In this document: one piece after another, positions 46,005 to 57,938 of the stretch
Layout: every line of letters starts with the position of its first letter
How positions within the stretch are numbered: the stretch's first letter is position 1
Assembly: GCA_951799445.1 (NCBI GenBank)
Contig: OX637292.1
Coordinates: forward strand, 7,815,296 to 7,879,295
Direction: 5' to 3'
DNA length: 64,000 nt
Source: Pseudisothecium myosuroides
Lineage: Eukaryota > Streptophyta > Bryopsida > Hypnales > Lembophyllaceae
Translations under genes and position numbers: made by a program
Notes under the pieces: model-generated
Database searches by the model: none
Told to the model about the DNA's origin: nothing
The model's input: the letters and a program-made list of their open reading frames with translations, nothing else

Positions 46005-47150
46005 CCCCTAAAGACCCATTGTCCCTTCGGGGGACAAATGGGATTTCGGGCAAGTACCTACGGGCTGAATTTTTGTCGTGATTTTTTGAAACTTTTTTTG
46101 AAGATCACTATAAGAAAGAGGGGTGTTTTAAGTGAATTTTTAAGTATATTTCTAGACATAAGATTATAAGTAATGACCTTTAAGGAGATTTCCAGTAAAA
46201 ATTTACTAGAAATACATGTGTTTCTAGTCAAATTTCACTGAAAATCTCCTAAAAGGTCAATACTTATAATCTTATGTCTAGGACTATACTTTAAATCTCA
46301 CTTAAGACACCCCTTGCTCTTGCAGTGGATAGAAAAACTAGTAAGCTTTGTGGAAATATAATTTTTTCCACAATTGGTGCCCAGGAACAAAAGTTATGAC
46401 CAAATAAGCTCAAAAAAGGGGACATTGGGCAACAAAAAAAAATTTGCAAATATTTGAATTTTTATATTGAATTTTTTTTCGCATAGATTATATTTTTGTC
46501 TATCTGGAAAGCTTTTATTCATTTCATTTGGATTTGTTATGAGAAAGTTATGGACATTCTTGTTTTTCGGGTAATTAGAGCATCTTCTTGAAAAAAATAA
46601 CTTGTAGGATTCATTTCTGAATGCAATTTTTTCAATTTTTCAAATTTTTTTTTTACATAGTTTAGTTTACTTGCTCAAACAATCTCACCATTGGAACTAG
46701 TGCATTTCAATTCCATCTAAAAGATATTAATATTTTAGATTTTCCTTCTATCTCATATCTACTACTACTTAACAATTTTTTAAGAATGAAAATTAAGTTT
46801 TTTTGATTTTTTTTTCCCCTAGACTTTCATCTCAATTCTCCACTATAAAGATTTAAAGCTCAATCTTTTGTAGTGCAAAAATTTTAAGTTAAAAATGTTC
46901 AAAGTCAAAAAATCTAGTTCCGCAATGTGTTGAAAAACTTGTTTTTTTCACTTTAAATGCAAATATCTTGCAATTTGAGCAGCCAAAATTTTTGAAATTC
47001 TTTCCACACATTCTTATACTAGTTAGATGTAAGATCCTATAGTTAGATGTGCAAAAAAATATTTTTCAATTTTTTTTTACTCCTTGCTATAAAAATGACA
47101 GTTTTTAGTGTTTTTTTGGCAGAAAAAAAAAAGCCTTGGGCCTTTAGGGG
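46005..47150 (+). mobile_element. TTAA-flanked element, family L, copy F (with nested CACTA MITE)
   Basis: It starts CCCCTAAAGACCC after TTAA (46001-46004) and ends GGGCCTTTAGGGG before TTAG (47151-47154). The net length without the nested MITE is ~921 bp. The start contains a small hairpin around GTCCC-TTCG-GGGAC. Confidence 0.85.
46106..46327. mobile_element. CACTA MITE (222 bp)
   Basis: It begins CACTATAAGAAAGAGGGGTG and ends CTTGCAGTG, flanked by a 3-bp duplication GAT (46103-46105, 46328-46330). It is almost entirely palindromic (arms share AAGATTATAAGT). The CACT terminus and 3-bp duplication are diagnostic of CACTA elements. Confidence 0.85.
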
Positions 47151-47154
47151 TTAG

Positions 47155-48137
47155 AAACAAGGAATGCATCAACTTCCATTGGTTGCCTCAAAGAACTCTC
47201 TATAACTCCCATTGCGGTTGCTTTTGGTAGCTTGTAAGTAGTTTTAAATGAAAGGAGATGTCTAACCAAGGTCCAAATACAAATAGCACTAGACAAAAGG
47301 TGGTGCTTTTGGATGTAAGATAACTACATCTAAATTATACTAGTTTCTAAAACCATACAATCCAGATTCTTGCCTAAAATGTACTTCCACAATTTATAAA
47401 AGTCTATGGTTGGTTATCCTAAACCCTATTTTTAACATTGTCTTTGAAAATTTGTAGTTTATTTACATTGTGTCCAAAATATGCATTCTAAGATAATGTA
47501 GAATCCCTTTTGACTTGCAACAAGATCCCACTAAAAAATTTCAATATAATAATGAAAAGCATACTAAATTGCTTATTTGTACAATTTTAGGTATAAGGTT
47601 GCTAACCCATTTCCAACCCCTTAAGCAATTACGCATGTGTGGAAAGCAGGTTTGTTGAGTCAAGAAATTTTTCCATGTATAGAAATAGAGTTTAGAAGGC
47701 TTACATAATTTTCCAGAATTTTATTACACAAAGCATAATTACTATGAATGTATTAGTTGAAGATTTTGTTTGACCTATATTGGACTAATAGAGTTTGGAA
47801 AGATTGCATAATTTTCTAGAATTTTATTACACAAAACATAATTACTATTAATTTATTAGATGAAGATTTTGTTTGACCTATATTAGGCTGGTTGCAAACT
47901 TGCAGTATTGAAAGTCTTGTAGCCAATCATAATGCACCACAATTGCAGTAGGAATTGGGTCATAATTGATCACTATTCATTTCTACCTACACGGAAAGAA
48001 AACAACCTGCACTATGAAAATTGGAAGTGATCAGAAATGGGTCAACTACCTTAGTTACCTTATATCCCATAATGGCAAATTCCATGTGGAATGCATCTTA
48101 CCTCACAAAATCCACAACTTCCTATCATAGGACATAC
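47155..48137. other. Intergenic with one direct duplication
   Basis: No gene is recognised. A direct tandem duplication of ~103 bp occupies 47684-47889, with the unit starting AATAGAGTTT and ending GACCTATATT. Confidence 0.5.
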
Positions 48138-48141
48138 TTAA

Positions 48142-48354
48142 TCCTTAAAGGACAAAGGGGTGATCTTCCAAATCATCCTTTTGCATTACCGGGTGAATCA
48201 TTGGCTTACAAAATTGCAAAGGCACTCATTGGAAGTCAAGCTACTGTAGAAGATCTTTCCTTTTCACAACAAATTCCGAGGATGAATAGTTACATTTCTG
48301 TCCTACAAAGTTTGATTCTCTATCATCCATCGGCCATAGATTGACATTTAAGGG
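48142..48354. mobile_element. TTAA-flanked short MITE, family S, copy 3 (213 bp)
   Basis: TTAA flanks both sides (48138-48141, 48355-48358). It shares CACTCATTGGAAGTCAAGC and GAGGATGAATAGTT with the other two copies. Its ends (TCCTTAAAGGAC, ATTTAAGG) are more diverged. Confidence 0.8.
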
Positions 48355-48631
48355 TTAATCATAATCCGTTGCTGAGATTTGTCCCATTCATTCTACGGGA
48401 GGATTCTGTGCTACAATTAGGGTTTCCATACTTCTAACGCCCAATTACGCAATTTTGCCCGTGTAATTATGCATAACAAATTTCTCATCCAAAAATGTTC
48501 TGTCATCCAAAAATATTATATTGCCCTATACGCAACAAGATAATCTTTAACCAAATGCACAACACAGAGCTTCTCTCTCTCTCTCCTGACAACCCAAACT
48601 CTAAAACCCTAAGCCCTAAACCTCCCACCAC

Positions 48632-50045
48632 GTTCGATTTTCGGCACCCGGTGCAAGATCTGCACGATCGTAATACCCACAGCCCGCTGTCGGAGAGAAA
48701 TAATTCACGTCATCGCAACCAAAATTTCAAGAGAATCCAGACCCAAATGCAAAATTCATACCGTCACTCTCTCCTGACAATCCACAACGAAACCTTAAAC
48801 CTTAAGCCCTAAGCCCTCCCACCACGTTCGATTCTCGACACACGGTCCAAGAGCTGCTCAATCGTGTAATATCAAACGCATCTCGATACAGAAACACAAT
48901 CACTCCCAGGTGCGCAGCAAATTGCAAGCATTCATCGTGGAATGCATCTTCTCCCTCGAAGTCCACAACCCACTATCGGAGAGACAAAGATTCATAGCAA
49001 CAAAAATCTCCCTCATGGCCTCCCTCCCTGTCCACCGAAATTCTCTCCAACACCTCCACATTCGTCTCCCCTCGCTTCACCTCATTCTACGAGATGCACA
49101 CCGACAAGGAACTTTCAACAAAAATCTCACGAGAATCTTGAACGAAATGCACAAGAGACAGACCTTCACTCTCTCCTGACAATCCACATCGAAACCTTAA
49201 ACTCTAAACCCTAAGCCCTCCCACCACGTTCGATTCTCGACACCCGGTCCAACAGCTGCTCAATCGTGTAATATCAACCGCATCTCGATACAGAAACACA
49301 ATCACTCCCAGGCGCGCAGCAAATTGCAAGCCTTCATCGTGGAATGCATCTTCTCCCACGAAGTCCACAACCCACTGTCGGAGAAATAAAGATTCACGTC
49401 ATCGATCGCAACAAAAAACTCTCTCATGGCCTCCCTCCCTGTCCACGATAATTCTCTCCAACACCTCCACATTCGTCTCCCCTCGCTTCACCTCATCCTC
49501 CGAGATGCATACCGACAAGGAGCTTTCAACAAAAATCTCAAGAGAATCTTGAACAAAATGCACAAGAGATATACGTTCTCTCTCTTCTCACAGTTACATC
49601 GAAACGCCAAACCCTAATCCTAATTCCTCCCACTCCGTTCGATTTTCGACACCCGGTGTAAGAGCTGCTCAATCGTGTAATTTCAAACACATCTCGATAC
49701 AGAAACACAATCACTCCCAGGCGCGCAGCGAATTGCAAGCCTTCATCGTGGAATGCATCTTCTGCCACGAAGTCCACAACCCACTATCGGAGAGACAAAG
49801 ATTCACGTCATCGCAACAAAAATATCCCTCATGGCCTCCCTCTCTGTCCACCGAAATTCTCTCCAACGTACAACTCCACCACATTCGTCTCCCCTCGCTT
49901 CACCTCATCCTCAGAGATGCACACCGACCAGGAGCTTTCAACAAAAATCTCAAGAGAATCTTGAACGAAATGCACAAGAGACAAATTTTCGCTCTCTCCT
50001 GACAGTCACATCAAAACGCTAGACTCTAATCCTAATTCCTTCCAC
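48632..50045. repeat. Tandem array of ~405 bp units derived from the GT47 3' end
   Basis: Units begin at CGTTCGATT-TCG near 48632 (short unit), 48823, 49226 and 49635. The next such start, 50046, lies in the real GT47 exon 3. Shared phrases are CTCCCTGTCCACC, CTCCCCTCGCTTCACCTCAT and GAGCTTTCAACAAAA, which are the antisense of the GT47 C-terminal coding sequence. The array cannot encode the enzyme because it is broken and partial. AAACCCTAA-like boxes occur in each unit. Confidence 0.82.
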
Positions 50046-53000
50046 CCCGTTCGATTTTCGACACCCGGTGCAAGAGCTGCTCAATCGTAATATCAAACGC
50101 GTCTCTATACGGAGACACATCACTCCCAGGCTTGCTATACAACAACCCCGGAACAATACTGCCCACAATCGTCTTCCTCATGGCCTCCCTGTCCTCCACC
50201 GAAATCTTCTCCAAAACCTCCACCACATTCTTCTCCCCTCGCTTCACCTCATCCTCGCTGATGTACACCGACCAGGAGCTTTCATTCTTTGGCAAGTGCC
50301 AGGGATACTGCACATAAGCAGTACACGGGTGGAACAACACGGGGATGCATCCCGCAATCAAGGAGTCGAACACTGAGCGTCGTGTCGGGGAGTCTCCTAC
50401 GGGTTGCATGCAGAAGTGCGAGGTGAGGAACGCTTGCGTGACGAAGGCGGGGACTTGGCATTTGTTCTGGATGCATTCCACGAAGCGACAGGTTGCATTG
50501 GTTGTGGCGTTGCGGCATTGTTTGACAAGAGCACCGCGAACGTTGGTGGTGCCGGGACGCTCCTTGCCGACGAAAGTGACGAGGCTGGAGCGGTTTTGGG
50601 ACTGGATGTGGTGGAGCCAAGTGGTGATGTCGGAGGCGGATTGAGGGTGGAAGAAGGTTGGGTGAGGGACACCGATGTCGTTGTGAGACCACGGGTTGCG
50701 CTCGATTAGCACTTTGGTCATCTGGCAAACAAAGGCACAGTCAATTACAAATGGATCCCCAATGGCCACAATCTGGACACAGGCAGAGCATCGGGTTTTC
50801 TTTTTGTGTACACCGATCGATAATTGACATGGGTTGTTTCTTCCAGTGTAGGACTAGTTTGGCATCAAATGAAGCGATCAACTGCCCTACAATGCACATG
50901 ACCACTTCACAGGTCTAACATGGTTCCTCGCACAAGCATTTACGGTAACTACACCTACATGCAGTCCTTGTTCAAAAGCAATCTGAATGGACGTACAAAG
51001 ATGTGGACATAAGAGCACAGGGTGGTCATACACCTACAATCAGCGCCTTGATATTCATGCGTAGTTTCTTCCAGTGTAAGATTAGTTTGGCAATCAAAGA
51101 AGTTCTTAAGTTGTCTTGTACATTGTAGGGCAGTTGATCAACGCTTCAATGATTCCTTGCACATGCATTTTCGGTAAGTACACTTTCATGCAGTCCTTAC
51201 CTAAAAGCAATCTGAATGGATGTACAAAAGTGCACACAATTTGGGTGTAAGAGCATACTTAGGGTGGTCTACTTTGGTCACACCTACAATCAGCGCTTCG
51301 AAAATTCATGATTTATTGGCTCTCGAATCTTCACAACGAAACTTTCCCTTTATGATGAATCTGATGAAATTGAGGTGAGTAGTATGTTTGAAGAAAGATA
51401 TAAGCAAGAATATGTGAAAATTCACAACCGGACTTGGACGTAAGAAATTAGGGTTTGGTGCTCACCTTCTGCGTTTCCGGCATCTCCAGGAACCGATTCC
51501 CCCACTCGTTCCCCTCCGCCTGTCTCCGAAAGTCCCACGAGATTTTCCCAAGCACCAGTACATGGTCCCTCCCTTCTCGCCTTCTCCACGCCGGTTGATT
51601 CTGCAACCACCTCAGCAGCTTCAAACTCAACGCATCCCGTTTCTCGTTCGTGGAATCTCTTGCGAAGTTCCACCGAATCACATCGAGTCCACCATAGAAA
51701 GGGATGTAAAACAACGCAGCCTGTTCAATATTCTTCGTCAAACACTTGTATCGCTTCACTTTCGTGTGCGAGACGAGCTCCAAGGCGTACTGGTGCGTGT
51801 TGAACCACCGATCCTGGGGCACGAAGATCTGGGAGCCGTTTGCCTTCAACTTCTCCACGGGTTTCCCTGTTCCTGAGTCCGCGAAGAAGTCGCAGAGGTT
51901 GAAGGTCGGGAACAAGGAGTCGCATTGAGCGGCCAGGTCGAGGTTGAACTCGGGAGGAAGCTCGTAGACGTAGATGTACTTGCCTTCGCAGCTGGAATCT
52001 CTTGAAGCTTTTGTGAGAATTGTGGTGTAATTTAGAGACTGGGATCGGATTTCATCGAAGATCTGCATACGGAGAATGTTGGCCTTCGAGCGGCGGTTGC
52101 CGTCTTCCTCGCGACCGTGGTCGATCTCGAAGCTCTGTTTTAGGGTTTCGCGATTGGAAATCTCTTCGATGGCAGTGTCGTCGAGCGCCTCGTCTCTCTG
52201 TTCTAGGTTTGGGTGCTCGGAAATCTCTTCTGGGAGGCTGTCTTCGAGCTCCTCGTCCTTCTGTTTTAGGGCTTGGCGCTCCGAAATCGCTTCTGGGGTG
52301 GTGTCTTCGAGCGCCTGGTCGTTCTGTTCTAGGGTTTCGCGCTCTGAAATCGCTTCTGTGCTATTCTCTTCGTTTTTTGATGACTTCGTCTTGGAGGCTG
52401 GTGGCTCTCCTGAATATCCACCCTGGCGTTGCTCATCCTGCAATCAGACAACAAAAAGCACTTAGTGGAATGGTTTTGAAATAGAATGTGGTTGAACTTG
52501 TTCCTGACCAAGCATAACATTCAACAACATAGAAATTTTGGGGACCCCAAGCGGTACTTATCGTGTTCAAGAGAACTAGGTCATGATCAACATGATAAAA
52601 TGATGCTCAACTTGATGTTCAATTCAACGCAATGCAAGTTGGAGACTTGGGGATCAAGTGTAACATTGAGAACTTCAATGTAAATTCCAAATTACCACTT
52701 GGACATTCTCTATTGACAAAATTCACTGTGGAATGCCTCACATTCAGCAAAATCTGAAAGTTACTGTTGTCAGGAAAGGACATAGAGTTCAGCTAAGAAA
52801 TTTTACAAGGAGACTGAAACTGAACAACTCAGGGCTCCATAATGCACTCGCTTTGATAGCTAGCAGTAAGTACAGCGATGGCGTGTCATGGAAAACACTG
52901 TCGCTTCTGATCACGAAAAATTGATTCACTGTAGTACAAACAGACCTGCCCAACGCCAGGTTGGATGTTTTTCGAGATTCGAGATACTCACTGCAACTTC

Positions 53001-53397
53001 ATTCCATGGATCTGGTAGCGACAACAAAAAACAAACTCTGCAAATCTGGCAATCTGAAACTCTGACAACAAATTCTAGGTCGAAGCTTCAAGATTATGAG
53101 AACCAAATTGACCCCATTCTCAGCCCTAAACGTGTCCAGATCAACCCAACCATGTCTGCATACTTTTCTTACCTCGTTCTGGAGCGCATGACCACCGAAA
53201 AGCTCTGCAATATTGTTGCTGCTGCTGCCTTCAGCATCTGACCTCCCACTTGGGCTGTCCGTGCTTCCGTACGGCGCTGTGTTCCAAATGAGCAACAGTA
53301 GAATGAGAGAGACGACGATGACGATCTTCAATTTGTTCTTCGTCAGGTTGATCTTCGTCGGCAATCCTGCACTTCGAGGCGCATACTTGTCCCCCAT
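50032..53397 (-). CDS. GT47 xyloglucan glycosyltransferase, MUR3 clade (exostosin domain)
   Basis: Golgi type II membrane enzyme that adds galactose or galacturonic acid to xyloglucan side chains; the exact sugar cannot be told. Three phase-0 exons: 53173-53397, 51466-52437, 50032-50721, giving 628 aa. Residues 25-38 are the single membrane anchor. Residues ~95-180 are four acidic repeats of ~21 aa (EAISERETLEQ-type). The exostosin domain begins at KYIYVYELPPEFN and includes FVPQDRWFNTHQYALEL, FYIPFYGGLD, WDFRR, NPWSHNDIGVPHPTFFHP, FCMQPVGDSPTRRSVFDSLI, AGCIPVLFHP and WHLPKNESSWSVYI. All subgroup-A MUR3 landmarks are present, so it looks functional. The acidic stem is unusual compared with MUR3. 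Its 3' end has been duplicated downstream. Confidence 0.92.
50834..51304. repeat. Direct duplication inside GT47 intron 2 (~230-240 bp units)
   Basis: Two consecutive units both run from GTTTCTTCCAGTGTA through CATGCAGTCCTT and AGCAATCTGAATGGA to CACCTACAATCAGCGC. The intron is 744 nt, and more than half is this duplication. Confidence 0.85.
52154..52410 (-). repeat. In-frame 63-bp tandem repeats encoding the GT47 acidic stem
   Basis: Four units of ~63 bp, with the phrase GAAATC-CTTC recurring at that spacing on the plus strand. They encode the 21-residue EAISER-type repeats. The minus strand is the coding strand; long antisense ORFs here are by-products. Confidence 0.8.
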
Positions 53398-56300
53398 CCT
53401 TGATTAACTGCCCACACTGGAGTTACCAATAGATTAAACCCTCACTGCTCCTCACCTAAACGGCCAGTAATTGATCATCTGCACTAATAAATTGCAGACC
53501 TGCAACAAAATCAATTTAAAGATCTCCACCACTGCTTGTTGAATTACTGCCTACACGTCCAGTCCCTTCCCATCATCCCATGGTTGATAAACACGACTTC
53601 CAACTGACGACTAATTCAAAATAAGCTTCGGATGTACTATACAATCCAGCCTGAATGATGAGCAAATCAAAGCTTCAGCTGCAACTCGATCGAAAGCTTC
53701 AACCACCAAGCACCCAGTATCCGAGGCTTCATAAGCTCAGCAATGCATTAATGCACTTACTACGACATAGCCAAGTCCACGGAAAAACCAAAGCTCAAAA
53801 ACAGAGATTGAAGGAGTCCCCACCTCCCAAATTTAGTACCGATCGAAAGCTCTCGCTTTTCTATACAATAATCGGCATTTCTCCCAAATCAACAAACTCA
53901 TACACGACCACGAGAGAGACACCACTCCCGTCTTAACCTAATTACATCCCGAACTGAAAAAACATTCAACTGTAACCCAAAAATTCTGCGAGATAGAAGG
54001 ACTAGCACGAGACAACACTGACAAAACTCCCTCTCGCAATTGAAACTTATAATCACGTCCTCGTCACTCTCTCACAACTTACTCAGCTAACTTAACGAAA
54101 ACCAAAGCTCTAAAATTCCAACAGCAAAGCAACAACCGACAGCTTGAATCAAATACGTACTAATTGCAGGACTCATGTAGCTAGAAGAGAGACGCCCATA
54201 ACTTAGATACACTCAGTGAGCTAGTGCGTTCCAAAGCATGTGCCGATTGCGACAATTGCTTGACTCTGGTGCCAGAGTCTAGCTTGTACATGCGCTTGCG
54301 CGAAATGGGCATGGCAGGTTTTTGCAGCAGCTGCGTCAGGCCGGAGGGGACCTTTGAATTATTATGACGTAACCTCACTCGGGATGCCAGCCGGGCGGGA
54401 TGGAGTCAAGGTAGCTACAATAGCTAGCTTTGCATGCAGGCAATGAAGCTTGCGAAACTCCTTGCAATTTTTTGCCACACTTCATAATGGCGATTTCGGC
54501 CCTTGTATGTACAACAATGTGTCTTAACTTACATCGTCTCTCTCTCTCTCTCTCGATTTCGAACTTGGTGGAGCAAGCTCGTAACGGCACGATTCTTCTT
54601 CGGCGTCCGTCAGAGAGGTTGAATGAAATGAATGCTGCGTTGGTACCTTAATCACAGCGAAGTCTGTCTGTGGGTGTTGTTTTTTTGTTACTGGTGCCTG
54701 TCTCTGGGTGATGTTTATGTGGGCGCAGGCTGTGAGCTTCTTCGCCATTGGGAGAAGTCCACTTGGCAAAAGTCCTGGCAGAGGCGTCAGAGAGAGCGCG
54801 GCAAGCAGTTTTTCAACTTCTGTTTTTTTTCCCTAGAGTGGAGGCTCACCATCCGAGTTATCATGAACACCAGTAAGTTTAGTATTAAAAACAAATCTTT
54901 GAGCTTTAGACCGAATTCAATCTGTTTTGCAGTTTCAAAAAACGACCACCCGGTCTTCAGTCTTTTTCACAATATGATAACTCAATCAAACCAAGGGCCG
55001 GCCACTGAGTGATTGTGTGGTGTTGATTGCAGTTGCCTGGTGATTTGGTGAAGGTGTTGGCAGGGAGAACAAGGTCATCAGTGATGGTTTTTGAAGGCAC
55101 AAGCGAGGTACAGACTCGTACAGGACACGGTACTGGAGGGGGCAGACGAGTGTACCTTCACTGCGGGAGTCAGGTCTATCCAGGACTGAAGGGGTCAGCC
55201 GCGCATTTAAGATTCTTAGGAGAAGACAGTTGGACCGAGTTCCCAGCCAGTTGTCATACACAAGTTCGAGCCAGGGTGTGTTTTTTTCATTTATTTTGAG
55301 GCAGTGCAGAAAGCGATCTTCACTGAAGGTGGGTACCCCTAGAACTGCCACTTTTTGCTACTGAGCCTAGTTACTATTATTAGACTGGTCAAATTTTCAT
55401 ATGTTCTTGTTGGCAAGTGAAAGAAGGTTCCAACACATCAGAGAACGTGGCATTTGGATACTGTATGCAAAAGTTATTAAGGAACAAAGTTTGGTTTTAA
55501 AATGGTTTCTTTCACATAGGTGCAGAATTGATTTTGGAGATGTATACAAAGTAAAGTGACAGGGGTTTAAGGTCAGTGGCACATTCGGGTGTACCTACCT
55601 TACATTCACAAAATGGATGAAACTTGCAATACAAAAATAAAATTTTGTTTATTCATCCAAAAGAATGTACATTCATCCAAAATAGAGCAACACCGTCCCA
55701 AGGTTTGCTAGCATTTTGTAGTTTCATCCACTAAAAAATTGAGAATATCTCACCAAATATACCCTACTTAAAATTTTGCATCACCTTTTAGCGAAAATTC
55801 TCTCAAAAAAACAACTAATTTGATCGTGCGTTAAAGAAGTTTTTGAAGCTGCCCCAATAATTTGCCTCTCTTTGTAGAAGGGAGGGCTGAGTCTTTTTCT
55901 AAAACACTAGTTGCATCATCTCTTTATCAAAATTTCCCAGTTCATTTCCTCTAGTATCAAATTCTCATTGGCCATTTTCCTTCAACTTCAAATTTGCAAA
56001 GGCTAAAATTCTCTTCATCTTTTCAAGACATGCCAGTTTTGAAACTAAATTTCATTACATCAAGTAGACATGGACAGTAGACAAGGGCTAGTCACTGTGA
56101 ACAATCCTAAAGCAATATCCACACCACCCTATCCAAGCACTACAATCCCTTCAATGGTCAACCCAAAAGTGATACTCACCTTGCCCAAGAACATACCTGG
56201 TCTTTAACACCGCGGATATTAACTTTGGATTTGAAATGGCAAGCGGCTAAAATCTGACAATTTCATGAAAGTGGTCGGGCTACATATCCACTTTTTATTT

Positions 56301-56929
56301 TTGCACACCAATTAGTTGTTGGTCCTACCAATTTTTTGGTCTAATTTTGGATCTTCCCGATTTTTACAGTCTAATCAGTTATTTTACCCCAAGGCATTGT
56401 CCAACAAGAACTAATTGGCAGATTTCCCTGGACATTGGTTCAAAATTGAAATTATTATAAGGTAACTTACATGACTTCATTCTAGGCAAAATTTCTCGCT
56501 AGCTTGCCTCGTAAGACGATAGAAAATTTGAAGTATTTGCTTCTACAAATGGAATGAAATTATGATTTCCACATAACAAGTTCAATAGCCTTCAAAGAGG
56601 TTGCCTTTTCTTCTCTAAAGTAATTCATCTTCACATCATTAAAGTAAGTTTTGGTACTAGGATAGTGGCAGTAGATTTTGGTGTGCTCCATTTTCTTTTG
56701 TTAACTCTAGGACCACACATACAAATCAATGAGTATTTATAGAGAAAGATGGTTTGCCAAAAATCTAAAGATTCCAATGAGTATTACACCAATGCAATTT
56801 AACCATCTACCATCAGAAATAAATTTTCATGATAAAATGAAGGGATTGCATCATTGACATTTGTAAAATGTAGTGTAGAGAGGTAACTTCTATATTGAAA
56901 TCCATTGTCCATCATGAGTCCTCAAAGTG
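53398..56929. other. GT47 leader and long intergenic region
   Basis: No gene is recognised with confidence. A (TC) microsatellite lies at about 54536-54555. Moderately GC-rich ORFs at 54181-55351 lack recognisable domains. The part 55600-56900 is AT-rich without element ends I can define. Confidence 0.4.
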
Positions 56930-57727
56930 TATAGGATAATTTGAAGATGAGAGCTTAACCGCTCATTGTCAAAAATGGCCAATTTCATTAAAATGGCGGT
57001 ATTCCATTAATTTGGCACTTTTAGCAATTTAGACCGCACAATTTGAACTGTTTTTTCTGTACCAAAATCTATATCCGTACTAGATTTTTGAAATCTACAC
57101 TTGTCCTAGATATCTGAAATCTATACCAATCCTTGATTTTCCAAATTGCGCGATCTGATATCTATATCTATCTTAGATTTTTGAAATCTAGAACTGACCT
57201 AGATGTTGACAATGTATACTTGTCCTAGATGTCAGGGTGTGAAAATGGCACATTGAATACTGCCATTTTAATGAAATTCGCCATAAAACAAAAAATTATG
57301 TTTGGAATAGAATTTTAGACCTCATTTAGGCATATTAGAACAAATTTTTCTAAAACCCTTTGAATTAAAAACAGTTGTCAAATCAAGTTAAATTTCATCT
57401 TCAAAAACCCGTTTGAGATTTCAAGCCTCCAATCAAAAGTTGTGGACAAAATTTAGAGAGGATGTTTGAAAATGTCAAAGAAAATGTCCCTTCCAAACCC
57501 TCTCTGAAATTTGTCTATAACTTTTGATTAGAGGCTCTAAATCTCAGACGGATATTTGAAGATGAAATTTAACTTGATTTGACAACTTTTTTTAGTTCAA
57601 AGTTTTTTGAGAAAAGCTATCCTACTATGCCTAAATGAGGTCTAAAATTTTACTTCAAACACAATTTCTGCTTTTGACTTAATTATGAGTAGTTGAGCTT
57701 CTACTCATTCTAATTACATATCCCACA
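56930..57727. mobile_element. Fold-back element with nested MITE
   Basis: The left arm (about 56930-57474, minus the nested MITE) is complementary to the right arm (about 57475-57727). Shared phrases are GACCTCATTTAGGCATA and AAATTTCATCTTCAAA. The pairing continues on both sides of the 56975-57284 insertion, which shows that the MITE came later. Confidence 0.75.
56975..57284. mobile_element. ATGGCC-ended MITE, copy 2 (310 bp)
   Basis: The ends are ATGGCCAATTTCATT and AATGAAATTCGCCAT with AAAA on both sides (56971-56974, 57285-57288). It contains CCATTAATTTGGCAC, the empty site equivalent to the family L copy D insertion at 15172. Confidence 0.85.
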
Positions 57728-57938
57728 TGCCGGTTGTTTTACCTCCTACCACCCAAAATGTATATATATATATAATTAGCTTCTCTTCATTCAAAAATTC
57801 AAAAATTCAAAAAGTAATTGACCATTGCATCAATGCAAGCTACTAGTTTGGTTCATTATTTTTCTTTTTTTTGAAAAGTTTGGTTTATAGTTTTTAATGG
57901 ATGCAAAATGTTGGTCTTTTGTTAACTTTAATGTATAG

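Noticed and set aside
48495..50022. Several plus-strand ORFs with similar peptides (HSSPLASPH type)
   Set aside because: They are antisense translations of the tandem units derived from GT47 exon 3, with no independent support as genes.
50068..50709. Overlapping long plus-strand ORFs at 50345-50709
   Set aside because: Shadows of GT47 exon 3, whose minus-strand frame has clear family motifs.
52020..52484. 154-codon plus-strand ORF rich in Ser, Leu and Arg repeats
   Set aside because: It is the antisense of the GT47 acidic repeats. The opposite strand has the conserved exostosin frame and proper splice sites.
54181..55351. Cluster of ORFs of 65-126 codons on both strands
   Set aside because: No domain, no splice-consistent extension and no repeat context. 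They remain possible but unsupported.
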